This document shows, in pieces, positions 14,301 to 26,034 of a stretch of 64,000 nt of DNA. Every line of letters starts with the position of its first letter. Positions within the stretch are counted from its first letter, which is position 1. The notes under the pieces were generated by a model. That model saw only the letters and a program-made list of their open reading frames with translations, had not been told where the DNA came from and did not search any database. A program made the translations under genes and the position numbers. Source of the DNA: Prunella strophiata (lineage: Eukaryota > Chordata > Aves > Passeriformes > Prunellidae); contig JAZBQD010000001.1 in assembly GCA_036583965.1 (NCBI GenBank), positions 14,623,892 to 14,687,891 of the forward strand, in the 5' to 3' direction.

Positions 14301-17300
14301 TGACAGAAATGGCAAATACAACATGGACAGTCTTGATGATGTGGTTTTACTGCCTGTATTGGAATAGCCACAGGTAAAAAATCTTACCAAAACTTCTTTC
14401 TTATCAGCACAAACCAGATCAACTTGACCATACTTTTTTTGCATTTCAGGAACACTAGCTTCCCAGATTCTAAATTCCAAAAATCCTGAAACAGCTCTGT
14501 TAACTCAGGGTAATCAATGTCTGTTTGATCCCTAAGTGTTCAGGTTCTGTTGCTTCAAATTAAGGGATGAAAATCCTGCTGTAATTCAGACAGGATGAAG
14601 ACAAAATTTCCCAGTCTAACCAAAAAGCCTGAATTGTTGTGGCTTTGCTCCAAATGGGACAGAAAATACAGAATGTGCCTATGTTCGTGTAGACCTGAAA
14701 GAGGAGTAGGTGTGGTTTAGCAACCAGCTTTTAGGCATTCAAGGAAAATAGCAGCAGGAAAAAAATAACAAAAAATAAAAAGCACACACACAAAAAGGCA
14801 AATAAAACCCAAGCCACCCCAACCTCTACCATTAGCCAGCTGGACTGGAGGTTGGTCCCAGTGACTGATGCTAGGCAAATATTAGCTTTTGCTCACTTCA
14901 GCAGAATGTTCTCCCATAAGGAAGTCTCAAGTGTCTACAAACACCTCCTGTCTGCAACCCTGGTCAGAGCAAAGAGATGAGGATGTTCTATGAGAGGTCT
15001 AAGCTCTGAACACGACTCACTCGTTGAGCTGAAGAGTTTTAATCCCCTGCTCTAAACCCCAGCCTATATCCTTGTGAAAAATGTGACATTTCTTAGGTTG
15101 CTTAGACAGAAAACAACTGTCTCACTGCTGAAAGCAGTCCCTGACAGCTGTAAACCAAAAGTGAAAAAATATTTGCATCTGCTGTGACTCCTAGGCAAGA
15201 GAGCTTCCCAAGGTTTATCCTCACTCCTCCAGTTAGTTTTAGAAATGCTCAAACTGCAGAAGCTTCTCCTCAATCCACATTTATCAAGTCACTTCTGACA
15301 AGACAGAAGATGCTCCAGTTCACAGCCTGGGAGCTCAGGCTTAGCAGCAGCATTTTCAAAGCTGAGATGTCTGACAGCTCACCCTGAAGCTGTGAGCAGC
15401 AGCCATCATGGGCCTGGTTTGCAGAGAGCTCAAGGACTGCAGTGGTGGGGAGGGCACACATGGACCCAGGGACACACCACGGCCATGTACTTGCCAGCTG
15501 TCCCCCAAGCAAAGATGACACCACAGGCAAGTCACAGCATTTTATTAATAGACTGTAAACAAGATCAAGTAACACTGAAGCTCAGTCTGGACATGTCCTG
15601 TGGCACCACTGATGACAATCAAACACAGGAAGGGTTTGTGAGGTTAATTAACAGGAAGGATTCCTGCACTTTCCAAATCCTGCATCATTCATGGCATGTT
15701 ACACTTAAGACTTGTGATTACATTTGATAGAAGCAGTTGCTCAAATGATGAATTTGGATACTTTCTCTAATTTGCCCTTCATTCAGAGGAACAGAGGAAT
15801 AGAAAAAGCCATCTGAGTTTTTGCAGAATTGTTTTAGAACAATACCACTGCCTAGCACTGCTGTTCCCACCCCACCTCCCTTTCTAATTCACTGGGCTCT
15901 TTGCTTGGAAACACCAGGCTTGTTTTGTTTCTTCTAACATATTGCACCAAGTTTTGTTAGCAACTATGTGGTTATTCTTAAAAAAGCCCCAAACCAACAA
16001 AAACCCACACAACTGTTGAAGTTTCTGGAGTCATTTCCCCTGGTTAATTACTTAGGAACTATTCACCAAGCCAGATCATTCAGAGGTGATCCAAGCACCA
16101 CCAGGAAGCCTGGTGCCATGCCACCACCAGGCTGGGATCTTCCATTTCCACTCTTCCTATCTGAGCTCGGGCAAACAGGAATAATGGCTCAACAATGACT
16201 TAAACAATTTACTACACAAATAGACATGAAAAAGTCCATTTTAATTTTTACTACTCAATGGGTTTTCTTTAAGATACTACATAGAAAACATGACAGGATA
16301 TTTTTCACAGGTTTAAGCATAGTTTAAAGCATTTTACATATATGGTAGTAGTTACTACCTGTATTACTATCTTCATTTCACTGGCAAACACCACATAATC
16401 TTGAGGCTTAATGCCATTGCAAAAGTAAATTTTAATATTTGTACACATTTCCTTCTGAGTGAGCATTTTTCACAGCAATGTTGCCATTGACACTGACGCA
16501 GGGAAATATCCTGCTTAGCATTAGGTCTCAGTAAAGAAAGTCAGGAACAAAGTATGTAAGTGTTATGATTTCCATTAGATACTATCAGGTAATTTTTAAA
16601 CACTAGAAAGTAAGAAATGTTTTTGAATTTACATCTCAAAGTGTCCCTGTAAGTTCTTCAATCAGAGCAACAAAAAACTGACAAAAATTTAATTCCCAAG
16701 TGATCATCCTAATTTAATTTTATGCTAGTCATATTTGGCAATTAATTACTACCTTTGAGTGTGTGTAACAGTCTGATTAACTATCACTGGCTGATCACTG
16801 TAATACACTCTATTTCAGACAGAGCTTTATGACATCTGGGAAGCCTTCAAAAATGTGTGAACTGTATTGCTGCAACAGAATTCCTCATTAAACAGCTTTA
16901 CTGGAGAGGGTTGGGGACACTGCTGCTCACAGCCCATTCTGCTGAACTCCAACAGCACTGAACAGCAGAATTAAGATGTCATGAAGGTAAATTGTACCCA
17001 ATAGCTTTAAAGTTAAAATGAATTAGAGCAGCTAGCAGGGGAAAAAAAAATACCAAACCAAGCAGCTCTCCAGAGCCCAACTCAGGGTTGAACAGAATTT
17101 GTGTGGTTTTTCTACCTCACAAAATTTAAGGTTTTCCTTCTCTTTTATTCTCTGCTACACCCAGCACCTCCTGGCAGTTTGCAGAGCTGTGCTTGGCCAG
17201 ACAGATCTAAAACACTGCCAGGCTCCAGCTGGGTCCTACAGGAAACACTCCTGAGAGGACCTAGGCAGGGCTCCTCAAGGGTAGGAGTCCTTCCAGAAGG

Positions 17301-20300
17301 AAGGGTGCTGAGGGAATCAGATGTACCCAATTGGCTTTGGGTAGGTGCAGGAGTCTTCATCATCACAGTGGATCATTGCTTGTTTTCTGGATGAAAGGAT
17401 GGTTTGAGATTATCACACTAAGTTTTTGTAGTTCCACAATTCAGGGATTTTAACAGACTGGGGGTGACACAAATTATCTATGAATGTAACCTGCCTATGT
17501 GGGTTGCTAATTTCTCTCCATACTCAGTTTAGAAAATAAAGCTTGTTAATTCTAGAAGAAGTGTTGCATTATACTGTACTCTAAAGAAAAAATAATATCA
17601 AGAATACCCAAATGTTGAAACTGTTCTTAATCAAACAAGTGTGAACATGAGGTGCAAACACAGGAGCATATTGGGTGACTTTGGGCCATCTCTGCAGGAA
17701 TGCAGGATAAGCAGTTTCCCAGAGAAAGCCAGAACCTGAAAGGACCAGATCCAATAGTGAAGGCAGCAGCCTGAGGCTGAGCTTCACCAGCAATGCACTG
17801 CTCTGCCCCACTAAAACCCACTGTCCTTACCCAGGCTGCTTTTAAGAGCTTTCTGAGCAAGTGCCATTTGCCAATATAAGATTAACTGTTTCATGCATTT
17901 AATATATATAAATAGATTTGACAAAAAAGCCTCCTGCATTTTTACATCCAGTGAGCTACTGAGAGCTGTATTAGCTACAGATCTTCACAGGTAAAATCTG
18001 TGTCTTTTTCCTTGAATTAATCTCCTTCAGGAAAACCCAGTGTTCAGTTCCATATGACAAGTGGGGAACATTAACCATATTACCTATCCACAGAGTCTAA
18101 GAATCATAATACAGCCTGTAGAAGGTGGTTCAGAACAGCCCAATTCCAGAGCCTGAACACACCTGTCTGCTCCAGCAGGCAGGCTCAGAACCTGTCCACA
18201 CATTTCTTAGAATCCACACATTTCTTAGGTGCCTACAGTTCACTAAAGTGATTAACTCCTATTTGATCTATATTTTGAAATAATTACCCTTAAAAAAATA
18301 AACACTACTACTGCTTATTTCATATTTATTTAAATGCATTGAAAGTAACACAAATTAGGACAACTGAATAAAAAGATCCATATTTGTGTTCACTGAGCAG
18401 CGTGATCAGTTCAAGGTCAGAGTCCAGATGAACAGAAATGTGGTCTCAATGCTAGTGCATGCAAAACACCATCAAATACTAAGTAAATCTTAGCAGATTT
18501 TTCAGAGTCTTTCTTCACTATCCACATGAAAGTTTCCCATGCAGGACTAAGAGCAAGTAACTTCTAATACAAACCAGCAAAGGATTAAACGAAGGTAATT
18601 TTCTTTACATTATTATTGTTCAGTGTTTTATATACTGGTGCAAGGAAGACAAGCTGAGGAGGTCCCATTTTCATGTCAGATCAATTATGCCTGGATTATT
18701 GGATTTCCACCTGCAGCAAAGGCAGATGCTAATGACCAAAATGTGTTCCTTTATCCTGCATCTTCATCCATCACTCCCTCCAACTGAGATTTTCTCTTTG
18801 CCCCACACCTCTAGTCTCTCAATTTTTTCACTAATCCATCTCAAGTCAGTGATGTGTTAGTTCCTCACCCTTGTAGGTAAAAATGGAAAATATAAAATTT
18901 GTTGACTAACCACAGAAAAAGGCTCACTCTTAAGCTGAAAAGAATGCCACCTGTATGCTGGGAAATGTCTGGTATGTAGCTGGTCATTCATTACTTCTGA
19001 CTTTACTATGAACAAGTTTCAAACTGGCATTCTTTCAGGATTCAATCTTTCCAGTGTGAAAACTCACGAAGTGCTGGAGCTGGGGAAGATGACTAAAAAT
19101 GTTTCAAACCCCTCAGAACCAATGGATTTGAACTTGCTAGCTACATAAGATTTACATACAGCCATTGCACCATATAATTTAATACAATCTTAAGAAACTT
19201 GTACTTAGTGACCCTCCAGAAATTATGCATGCCTGAGATGAAGCCCTCCCAAAATAAAACAGTAAAAAGCTCTGCAGTACAAGAGGCATCCTTCTACAAG
19301 GAGCACCCTTGGGAAAAAAAAAATATTTGCTGTTTTGAGGTTTGGTTGTGTTCACTGTGTGTCAGGTTGCCTACAGACCCATGCATCCAATTCCTGTCAG
19401 ACAAAGCAAAGCTGCTTGTCCATGCACCATCAAGATAATCTTCCAAGCATGGAGCTACTGACTGCAGACAGATCTGCTGAGTGAAATTATCACCACTTTG
19501 CCATGAGCAGAACAGTCTGTGCTGGCATCATTCAGGGCACTATCCCTGGGACAGTCTGCAAATCACAGTGCTGCTTTACCATCAATTTTTGCAGAGCAGA
19601 AAAGGACTTAGATCCTGAAGGGGTTTTTTTAATGCTTTCGTACAGTGGATGATTTTTGTACCTAAAATAGGCATGGCATTAAAAAACCCAATAAACAGAA
19701 GCAACAAACAAACCACCCTTCTTTCCTATCAGCAGCAGTAGGAATGAGAACTTCAAACAGGAGTGTCTTACAGATTTAACTAGTGAGAGATTCCTATCAA
19801 CTACTTTAGAAATACACTCAAAAAGAAAAACCCTCCCTTTGCAGCAGCTACAGAGAAAGGTCTCTGAAGCAAAGACATGATCACAGTCCCAAAATCTGAT
19901 TATTTCTGGTACTCCTGGCTCATCATATGAATAATACATGTTTTCTTCTTTTTTTTTATTTTATACTTTTTCCAATACCTCCATTTCCTCATTACGAAGT
20001 AATTTCTATTGTAAAACACATTTCAAATCAATAGCTATCTACATTACTTCTAGGCTTAAGTTTGGCCAAAGATAAGAAACTACTATATAACTCTCAAATT
20101 GCATTCTATAATGGTAAATAAAAATAGGCTTGTCTAATTGTTCTTCCCAGAGAAATTCAATATAGCCCCAGCTTCCAAATAAAGCATAAAACTATTTAAC
20201 ATGACTAAATATATTGCAAATGATCAGTTCTAAGGATAATTCACGTTGAAAGCAGCCAGATGAGGTCATCTAAACACCCAATACAGAAATAGTAGAAGCA

Positions 20301-23300
20301 ATGTGTTGTGAGAATACTTAACAAAGAAAAGAAATCTATTCTCCTCTGTGTTAACATGCATTAAAATAAAGGAAACAGATTTTCTCAAAGCAGACTAGTA
20401 TAGTTGGGTTTTTTAATGTAACAAAACAAGAAACAAAGTGTTCCTAAAATATACAGAACTGACCCACTGCTTAACCAACACCTGGCCTGCTTAGAATCTG
20501 AATGGATGAACTTGTGAGATGCTTAATTTAAGGGAAAAAAAAGGCACCTGTCAGGTTTTTTTTTTTTATCATTATTTAAGAAACATCAGGAAGATAAATT
20601 CTGGCAGAAGAAGGAATTTACATATACTCAACAGGCTTTGTATCTTCATTATGGCAAAGTGTATTTTTATTGCCTAGAAGGAACTCAAAACTCAAACCTC
20701 TCCAAAATATAAAAGCACAATCAGGAGCTGTGCAAAAGAGTAAAAATACACCCAACTATTTAACAACAGGCTGGACACAGCATAATCAGTGTACTGATAA
20801 GCCTGAGGTGAGAGGGGGCACAGCAAGGCTGTCACCATAAGCAACTTAATAAAAGGTTAATGAGCAAGGTAGAGCTCATTAGAGAACTAACACAGATGAA
20901 CCCATGACTGCTGCAACAGCACCATCAAGCAAGGAGACAGACACCTGAAATAGTCCTTCCTCTGTGCCTCCAAATCCTATTAACCACTTTAACAGCCACT
21001 GTTAAAAGGACATGATAAAACCAGCATGAACAGTGTCTACAGCATTAAAGAACTGTGTGAGTGTATACAATGAAAAACCAAAGGCTGGACTCAGGTCACA
21101 AGATAAACTCCACTTTGTGCTGATAGCATTCACTGCCCTGGTCTGTTAAAAGAAACCTACATGAAAACAAGATTGTATTATGTTTCCCCCACACCTGAAC
21201 AAGACACTGCTCTGACACACCAAAATGGAGAAAAGCTGTTTGCATTTCTATTATAAAGCAACAAATACATTAATATTAAATACAAAAATTTAACTATTGC
21301 CATTATCAATAGAATTGCATAAATCCTTTATCAATGATCACAACAACAAAAAAAAAAAAAAAAAAGAAGAAAAACTCAGCCTACATTCACTGGATTTTAC
21401 CAACAGCCTTACATCCAGGGATTTCCTCAAATTCTACTACACAAGACAGCAACTCCCATTCAATGACAGAGCAGCTACAAAATAGGGTGTTTTGCCAGAC
21501 ACAAACACATTTATTAAAGAGACAGAGAAAAGTGATTACATGCTATTAGAGTAAAACACCAATTACAATTTCTTAGTTTAGACATAAAGCACAACCCTTC
21601 TTTTTCAATTAGCAGACAATTGCTTTTATGGAGAAAAATGTGTATCAAATGCTAGACAAACTTTAAATGCACTTACTAGGCTACACTGCCTTTCCCTAAA
21701 GACTCTTAGAAATGCAGCAGGAATGCAAGATGCCTCTTCCTACTTTCAAGGTACAGTTATGCAGATCACACAAAGTCTGTAAAAATGGATGATACAAAAT
21801 ATGATCTTACTCATCACTGCTGTGCTGCATAAATTTTGTACCTAACTGGAAAGAATACAAAGTACTTGTGTAGTAATTTGGCTGTAGCAACAGACAGTTC
21901 ACAAATGAATATACATTTTTTAAATACAGTATTTTGTAACTAAATAACAGAGGAGGCCAGGATCTGTAACACAAACTTAGTTACAGGCTGTTCAAAATCA
22001 ACTACAGGCAAAAGTTCTCTTCATATGTCATTCACCACCCAGTAATGCCATCTAGAAGTTGCCTAATACAAAAGACAAAGAAAATGGCATATTTTTATAT
22101 ACTAATTGACACCTTGAAACGAGATAAAACTCTTTTGTGAGTTCCATGTGGAAGCCAACAGAGCAGCAAAGTGCCCCTTTTAACCAGGTGAAGAGAGAAT
22201 TCTCACACTCCAAGTACTTTGTTTTGTAATCACTGCTGTTCAAAGTTTTATTTACAAAGTTACTTGAGCAAGAATAGGAAGACATCAAAAAGTATTTGCT
22301 TCCATGTGTAGTTCAAAACCTATGTACTTAAGGACATCTAGGCAACAGGGAAAAAACTGGCAGAGAATTACCACATTTCATGTAGATGAGAAACTTTTAA
22401 GCTTTAAGTAAGGTAAGAGGTTATTAAGCAGTTGTGAAACTCCTGACTTTCTCCTAGATATTCTTTGCTAAGAAATATATTAGCATACCATAATCCCAAA
22501 TCCAGTGTAATCTTACAATTCTGCTTAAAACCCCACTTTTGCATCTTATCAGCAAGGGACCTGATTTTCCAAATCAGCTTTCAGTAACACCTGAACTCTC
22601 AGCTCTGCCACCACCTAACAGTGTGCTGTTACTGCTCAGCTGTTACCAAGTTTGGGGATTCACCTGCCTAAACCCAGCTTGGACATGCTGGGGAAGAATT
22701 TCTAGCTTTAGTCTGAGTTCCACAAAACCTTGGGCCCCTGTGGACAGCTCAAGGTTCCCACCTGAAGCTGTAAATGCCATGTCATGGACAGCTGGGACAC
22801 CAATGAGCCAAGCTTCCTTCCTGAGGACAATTCCATTAATGTGCATTGAGCTCTGTGTCCTGCCTCAGTGTCCCCTTCACAACACAGGGGTTGCAATGAC
22901 CCCTGCACCTTCAGTACATGGCATAAAATGTGAAGGGCAAAAGCACCATAGCAGGGCTGGACACCTTCACTGAACACAGCAGGCTACCAGCCCACTACCT
23001 AGTGTGAAATCCAGCTATGATACTGCATTTTCCTCTGAAGCATTCATGGATTCCCAACTCCTTAAACCACAGAGAACATTTTAAGTTAACTGTTAATCCT
23101 TCTTAGTTTTATAATTATTTATCCTTCATATATCATTGTTAGTGTCAGTTACCTTCTATCATCACACTTCTCATTTCTGTTTCAGGCTCTGCACTCTGCT
23201 GCTTTCTTTATTTGCCCTTCCAGTCTTTCACACATACCTCATTCATTCTTTATGGTGGCAGAAAGTTTGAGAAACACGTGGAAAATTGACCATCTCCAAC

Positions 23301-24742
23301 TAAATGATGAGAACACCTCACTGCCCACATGCATCTCTCAGGGGCAAAGTGAAGATGTCTGTCTTCATCTGCTGGAGGGGAGAAGCACATCATCCACCAC
23401 AGGTTGCACAGGAACCCTAAAAACTTGTCTAGAGAGCGCAAAGTTCATTTGTTGTGTCCAGGTGTGCTCAGAGTGCTGACTCTGCACCTGTGCTATCCCA
23501 GCCTCTCCACTTTACAGCTTCACACTTTCCAGAGCAGTAAGAGAATGGAAGCAAACATGCTGTGACAGCTTCCCTGCTGTCCAGGGATTGCTCTCTTCTG
23601 GAGAGCAGTTCAGTACTTCAAATTTAAAAGAACCACTACATCACTCGAAAAAACTACTTATTGCCCTGTCAGGGCTATCCAAACCTTGGATATTTTAAAA
23701 ATCCACTTTCATGAGAGCACTCATACATTCAATTGCAGGGGAACCAGCTGAAAAGTCTTCAAAAATCACACCACTACAAAGCTAATTACACTTCAGATTT
23801 CAAACAGGCATTTTCAGTTACTCATCTCTCATGAATTTCAGGGAAAAGGCTTATTGCAGAAGAATGTTGTAAACAAACCTAAAATCCTTACTTAACACAT
23901 AACAAAAGCTAAAAAGAACAAACAAAAGAGAAAGGAAACATGGTACCCTGAGAGTGGTAAGAGACAACAGAAAGGAAACAGTACCTGAGCAGTGACAAGA
24001 CATTCAGTATCAATATCAGAGGATAGAAACAAAGCAAATATGCCCCTTGCCACTTCTGATACAGAAGTATCAGTGTGTATTTCATTATATTCACTATATA
24101 ATGCAGTCTGTGCATTTGTAAAAGAAAACATACTATGATACAAAAAACAAACAAACAAAAAGGCATAAGGTCCCTCAAAGTTTTACTTACCACAGCAGTG
24201 GTGACAGTTCTCTTATCAACTTTTAGACTTCCTCCAAAATTACTGAGGGAATTAAGCAGACCAGAAAAGAAGCAGACTGCCTCTATCATGGGATCTCAAA
24301 AATATTCCTTAGACAGCGAACTCTACCCTTTCTTCTATTAAGTAATAATCACCTCACCTCTAGAGGTAAGCATCAGCCACAAGTCTTGCCCTGGTGGCTC
24401 ACCAGCAGCAGAAGCTTGAGAGGACACCCCAAACACACACACTCTCCATGGAGCCATCCTCCTACCTCTTCCACAGAGGGACATCATTGTCACACACCTG
24501 ACAAGATCCCCAAACTTCTCATACCTATTAATTCTGCCACTTAGTTACACCCAGATGAGAGCATGGAACAACCTCACTGTGCAAGGCTTCTTCAGCTGTT
24601 ATAAATGGAAAATGATCTTTGCTTTCAGGAAAGCTCCTGCCAGCAGACAAGCACTGCACCGTGCTAAACACCCATCAAGAGCAGAACAGCAATTCTGCTG
24701 CACACCACCCAAAGTAACGCTAGGGGACGCAGGACAACTCAC
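8373..24742 (-). other. PDZD8: PDZD8 intron 1
   Basis: This 16.4-kb first intron is bounded by gtgagt (donor at 24742) and tttttcag (acceptor at 8373). It is AT-rich and CpG-poor. It contains scattered homopolymers, such as A18 at 21348-21365, and a small direct duplication (ccacacatttcttag twice, 18196-18228). Open frames up to 144 codons occur on either strand (for example 22539-22973, plus), but none shows domain similarity or splice context. First introns of long vertebrate genes often hold enhancers, but I cannot point to one by sequence alone. Confidence 0.85.
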
Positions 24743-25632
24743 CTGATTTTATAATTAGGTAAGGTGTGCTTGCGCTTAATTACTTTCTTGAACTGATTCA
24801 CTATGATGGAAGTGAGCTGAGGCATGGGCCTCCCTTCAAACTGAGACTTCACCTCAAAGAGTATCACGGGGTCGTCCATGAAGGAGAAGGACCAGTGGGT
24901 GAAGGGCAGGCGTGTGAAGACCAGCTTCAGCTTCCCCATCACCCGGGAGATCTTCACGAAGAGGTAGGCCGACTTGCCGAACACCAGGTCGGCATCGATG
25001 GCCAGGTGGAAGCCACCATTGTATTCCAGGTCTACCTCAAAGCCCAGCTCCTCGGGACAGCCCTCCTCATTGCAGGCCACCGGCCGGATGAGCTTCACGG
25101 ACTTGAAGACAGGCAGGACATCGCCCAGAGAGACCTCCCTGAGGCTGAGCCCCTCCAGCACCTTCCCTGTCATCTTGGCCTGCAGCAGCTCCTCGAACTC
25201 CACCTTGATCTTCTTGATGACCCAGTCCCTGACCAGGGCAGTGTCCCTGAGCTCCCTGAAGAGGAAGAGGAAGATGGCATTGAGGAAGTGGCACGTCTCC
25301 TCGCGTGAGGAGGGGGCTGGAGGGGGCTCCGGCTGCTGCGGCTGCTGCTGCTGCTTGGGGCCGGGATCGGGGCCCGGGGCGGCGGCGGGCGCGGAGGCCG
25401 GGGCCGGGCTGGGGGCTGGCTCTGCGGACGCCGGGCCGCCGGCCGGCTCCGCGCCCTGCAGGTATTCCCTGAGGCCGTGCTCGGGCGCCACGCGGGAGTA
25501 GACGATGCCGCCGAAGATTACGTCCGCCTTGGGGGGCTCGGGCTTCCTCCTGTAGACGAGCACGAGCTGGAACAGGACCGTGAGGAAGGAGCCGGCCAGC
25601 GCCGAGAGCAGGATCACGTACAGCAGCGGCAT
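24743..25632 (-). CDS. PDZD8: PDZD8 exon 1: membrane anchor and SMP domain (5' coding exon)
   Basis: This is the first coding exon of PDZD8, an ER membrane protein that tethers the ER to mitochondria and late endosomes and moves lipids through its SMP domain (family knowledge). It encodes 296 full codons plus two bases of an Arg codon. Residues 1-29 form a hydrophobic N-terminal anchor ending in YRRK. Residues 60-110 are a Pro/Ala-rich linker with a short Gln run (KQQQQPQQP). Residues about 112-296 are the SMP domain, with the hallmark stretches FRELRDTALV, KKIKVEFEELLQ, EYNGGFHLAIDADLVFGKSA, FTHWSFSF and SQFEGRPMPQLTSIIVNQ. The exon ends AAATCAG before gtgagt, in phase with exon 2. The ATG has A at -3 and opens directly on the anchor, as in the mammalian protein. 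An upstream out-of-frame ATG overlaps it. Recognition is very secure. The linker is the most diverged part compared with my memory of the mammalian protein. Confidence 0.96.
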
Positions 25633-25776
25633 CCTCGGGCCTCCGCGCTGCCCCGGGCGCGCCGCCCCTCACCGCGCCGCCGCCATCGCGGGGGGTCGCG
25701 CCCGCGCCGCACCGGCGGTTAACGGCCGCGGCCGCCAGGGGCCGCCTCATCCGGGTCCCCCCCCGCCGCCGGCCGC

Positions 25777-25795
25777 GGGGCGGGGCGGGGCGGAG
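25777..25795 (+). promoter_or_regulatory. Triple GC box (Sp/KLF)
   Basis: Three overlapping GGGGCGG motifs lie about 150 bases upstream of the PDZD8 ATG. A second GGGGCGGGGCGG cluster lies at 25936-25950. Confidence 0.55.
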
Positions 25796-25840
25796 GCGGC
25801 AGCCAACCAGCGGCGCCGGCCTCGCCCTCCTCGCGCTCCG

Positions 25841-25845
25841 ATTGG
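25841..25845 (-). promoter_or_regulatory. CCAAT box (NF-Y type)
   Basis: ATTGG on the plus strand gives CCAAT on the minus strand in a CGCCAATCGG context, which is a good NF-Y core, about 210 bases upstream of the ATG. Confidence 0.5.
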
Positions 25846-25858
25846 CGAGGCCGGCGGG

Positions 25859-25866
25859 TTACGTCA
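25859..25866 (-). promoter_or_regulatory. CRE (CREB/ATF) site
   Basis: TTACGTCA on the plus strand reads TGACGTAA on the minus strand, a consensus CREB/ATF octamer. It is about 230 bases upstream of the PDZD8 ATG. A CRE half site (CGTCA) follows at 25888-25892. Confidence 0.5.
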
Positions 25867-25903
25867 TGCCGCCGGGCGCCGCCGTGGCGTCACGGCGCGG
25901 CGG

Positions 25904-25913
25904 GCGCGTGCGC
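25904..25913. promoter_or_regulatory. NRF1-like site
   Basis: GCGCGTGCGC closely resembles the palindromic NRF1 core (GCGCATGCGC) with one change. It lies in the PDZD8 CpG island. Confidence 0.35.
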
Positions 25914-25991
25914 GGGGGGAGGGGGGGGCGGCGTGGGCGGGGCGGGGCGGAGCGAAGCGGGGGCGCGCGGAGGGGTCACCCGCGGCCGTGA

Positions 25992-26034
25992 GGGGAGCGC
26001 GCTCCCGAGAGCCGCTCTCGGGAGCGCGCTCCCC
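25992..26034. repeat. Perfect 20-bp inverted repeat, 3-base loop
   Basis: The arms at 25992-26011 and 26015-26034 are exact reverse complements separated by CCG. Each arm also contains the self-complementary GGAGCGCGCTCC. The structure marks the promoter-side edge of the 13-bp array. Confidence 0.9.

Larger units (their letters stand above)
25633..25990 (-). promoter_or_regulatory. PDZD8: PDZD8 core promoter and 5' UTR region (TATA-less, CpG island)
   Basis: This GC-rich segment directly upstream of the PDZD8 ATG carries Sp1-type GC boxes, an inverted CCAAT box, a CRE-type TGACGTAA and an NRF1-like GCGCGTGCGC. No TATA box is visible. This is the standard architecture of a broadly expressed housekeeping promoter with dispersed start sites. 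The exact transcription start cannot be read from sequence. Confidence 0.7.

Noticed and set aside
22539..22973. 144-codon plus-strand open frame in PDZD8 intron 1
   Set aside because: Overlapping open frames on the other strand, no domain and no regulatory context.
24766..25308. 180-codon plus-strand open frame, and another at 24974-25501
   Set aside because: They are antisense shadows of PDZD8 exon 1 caused by its high GC content.
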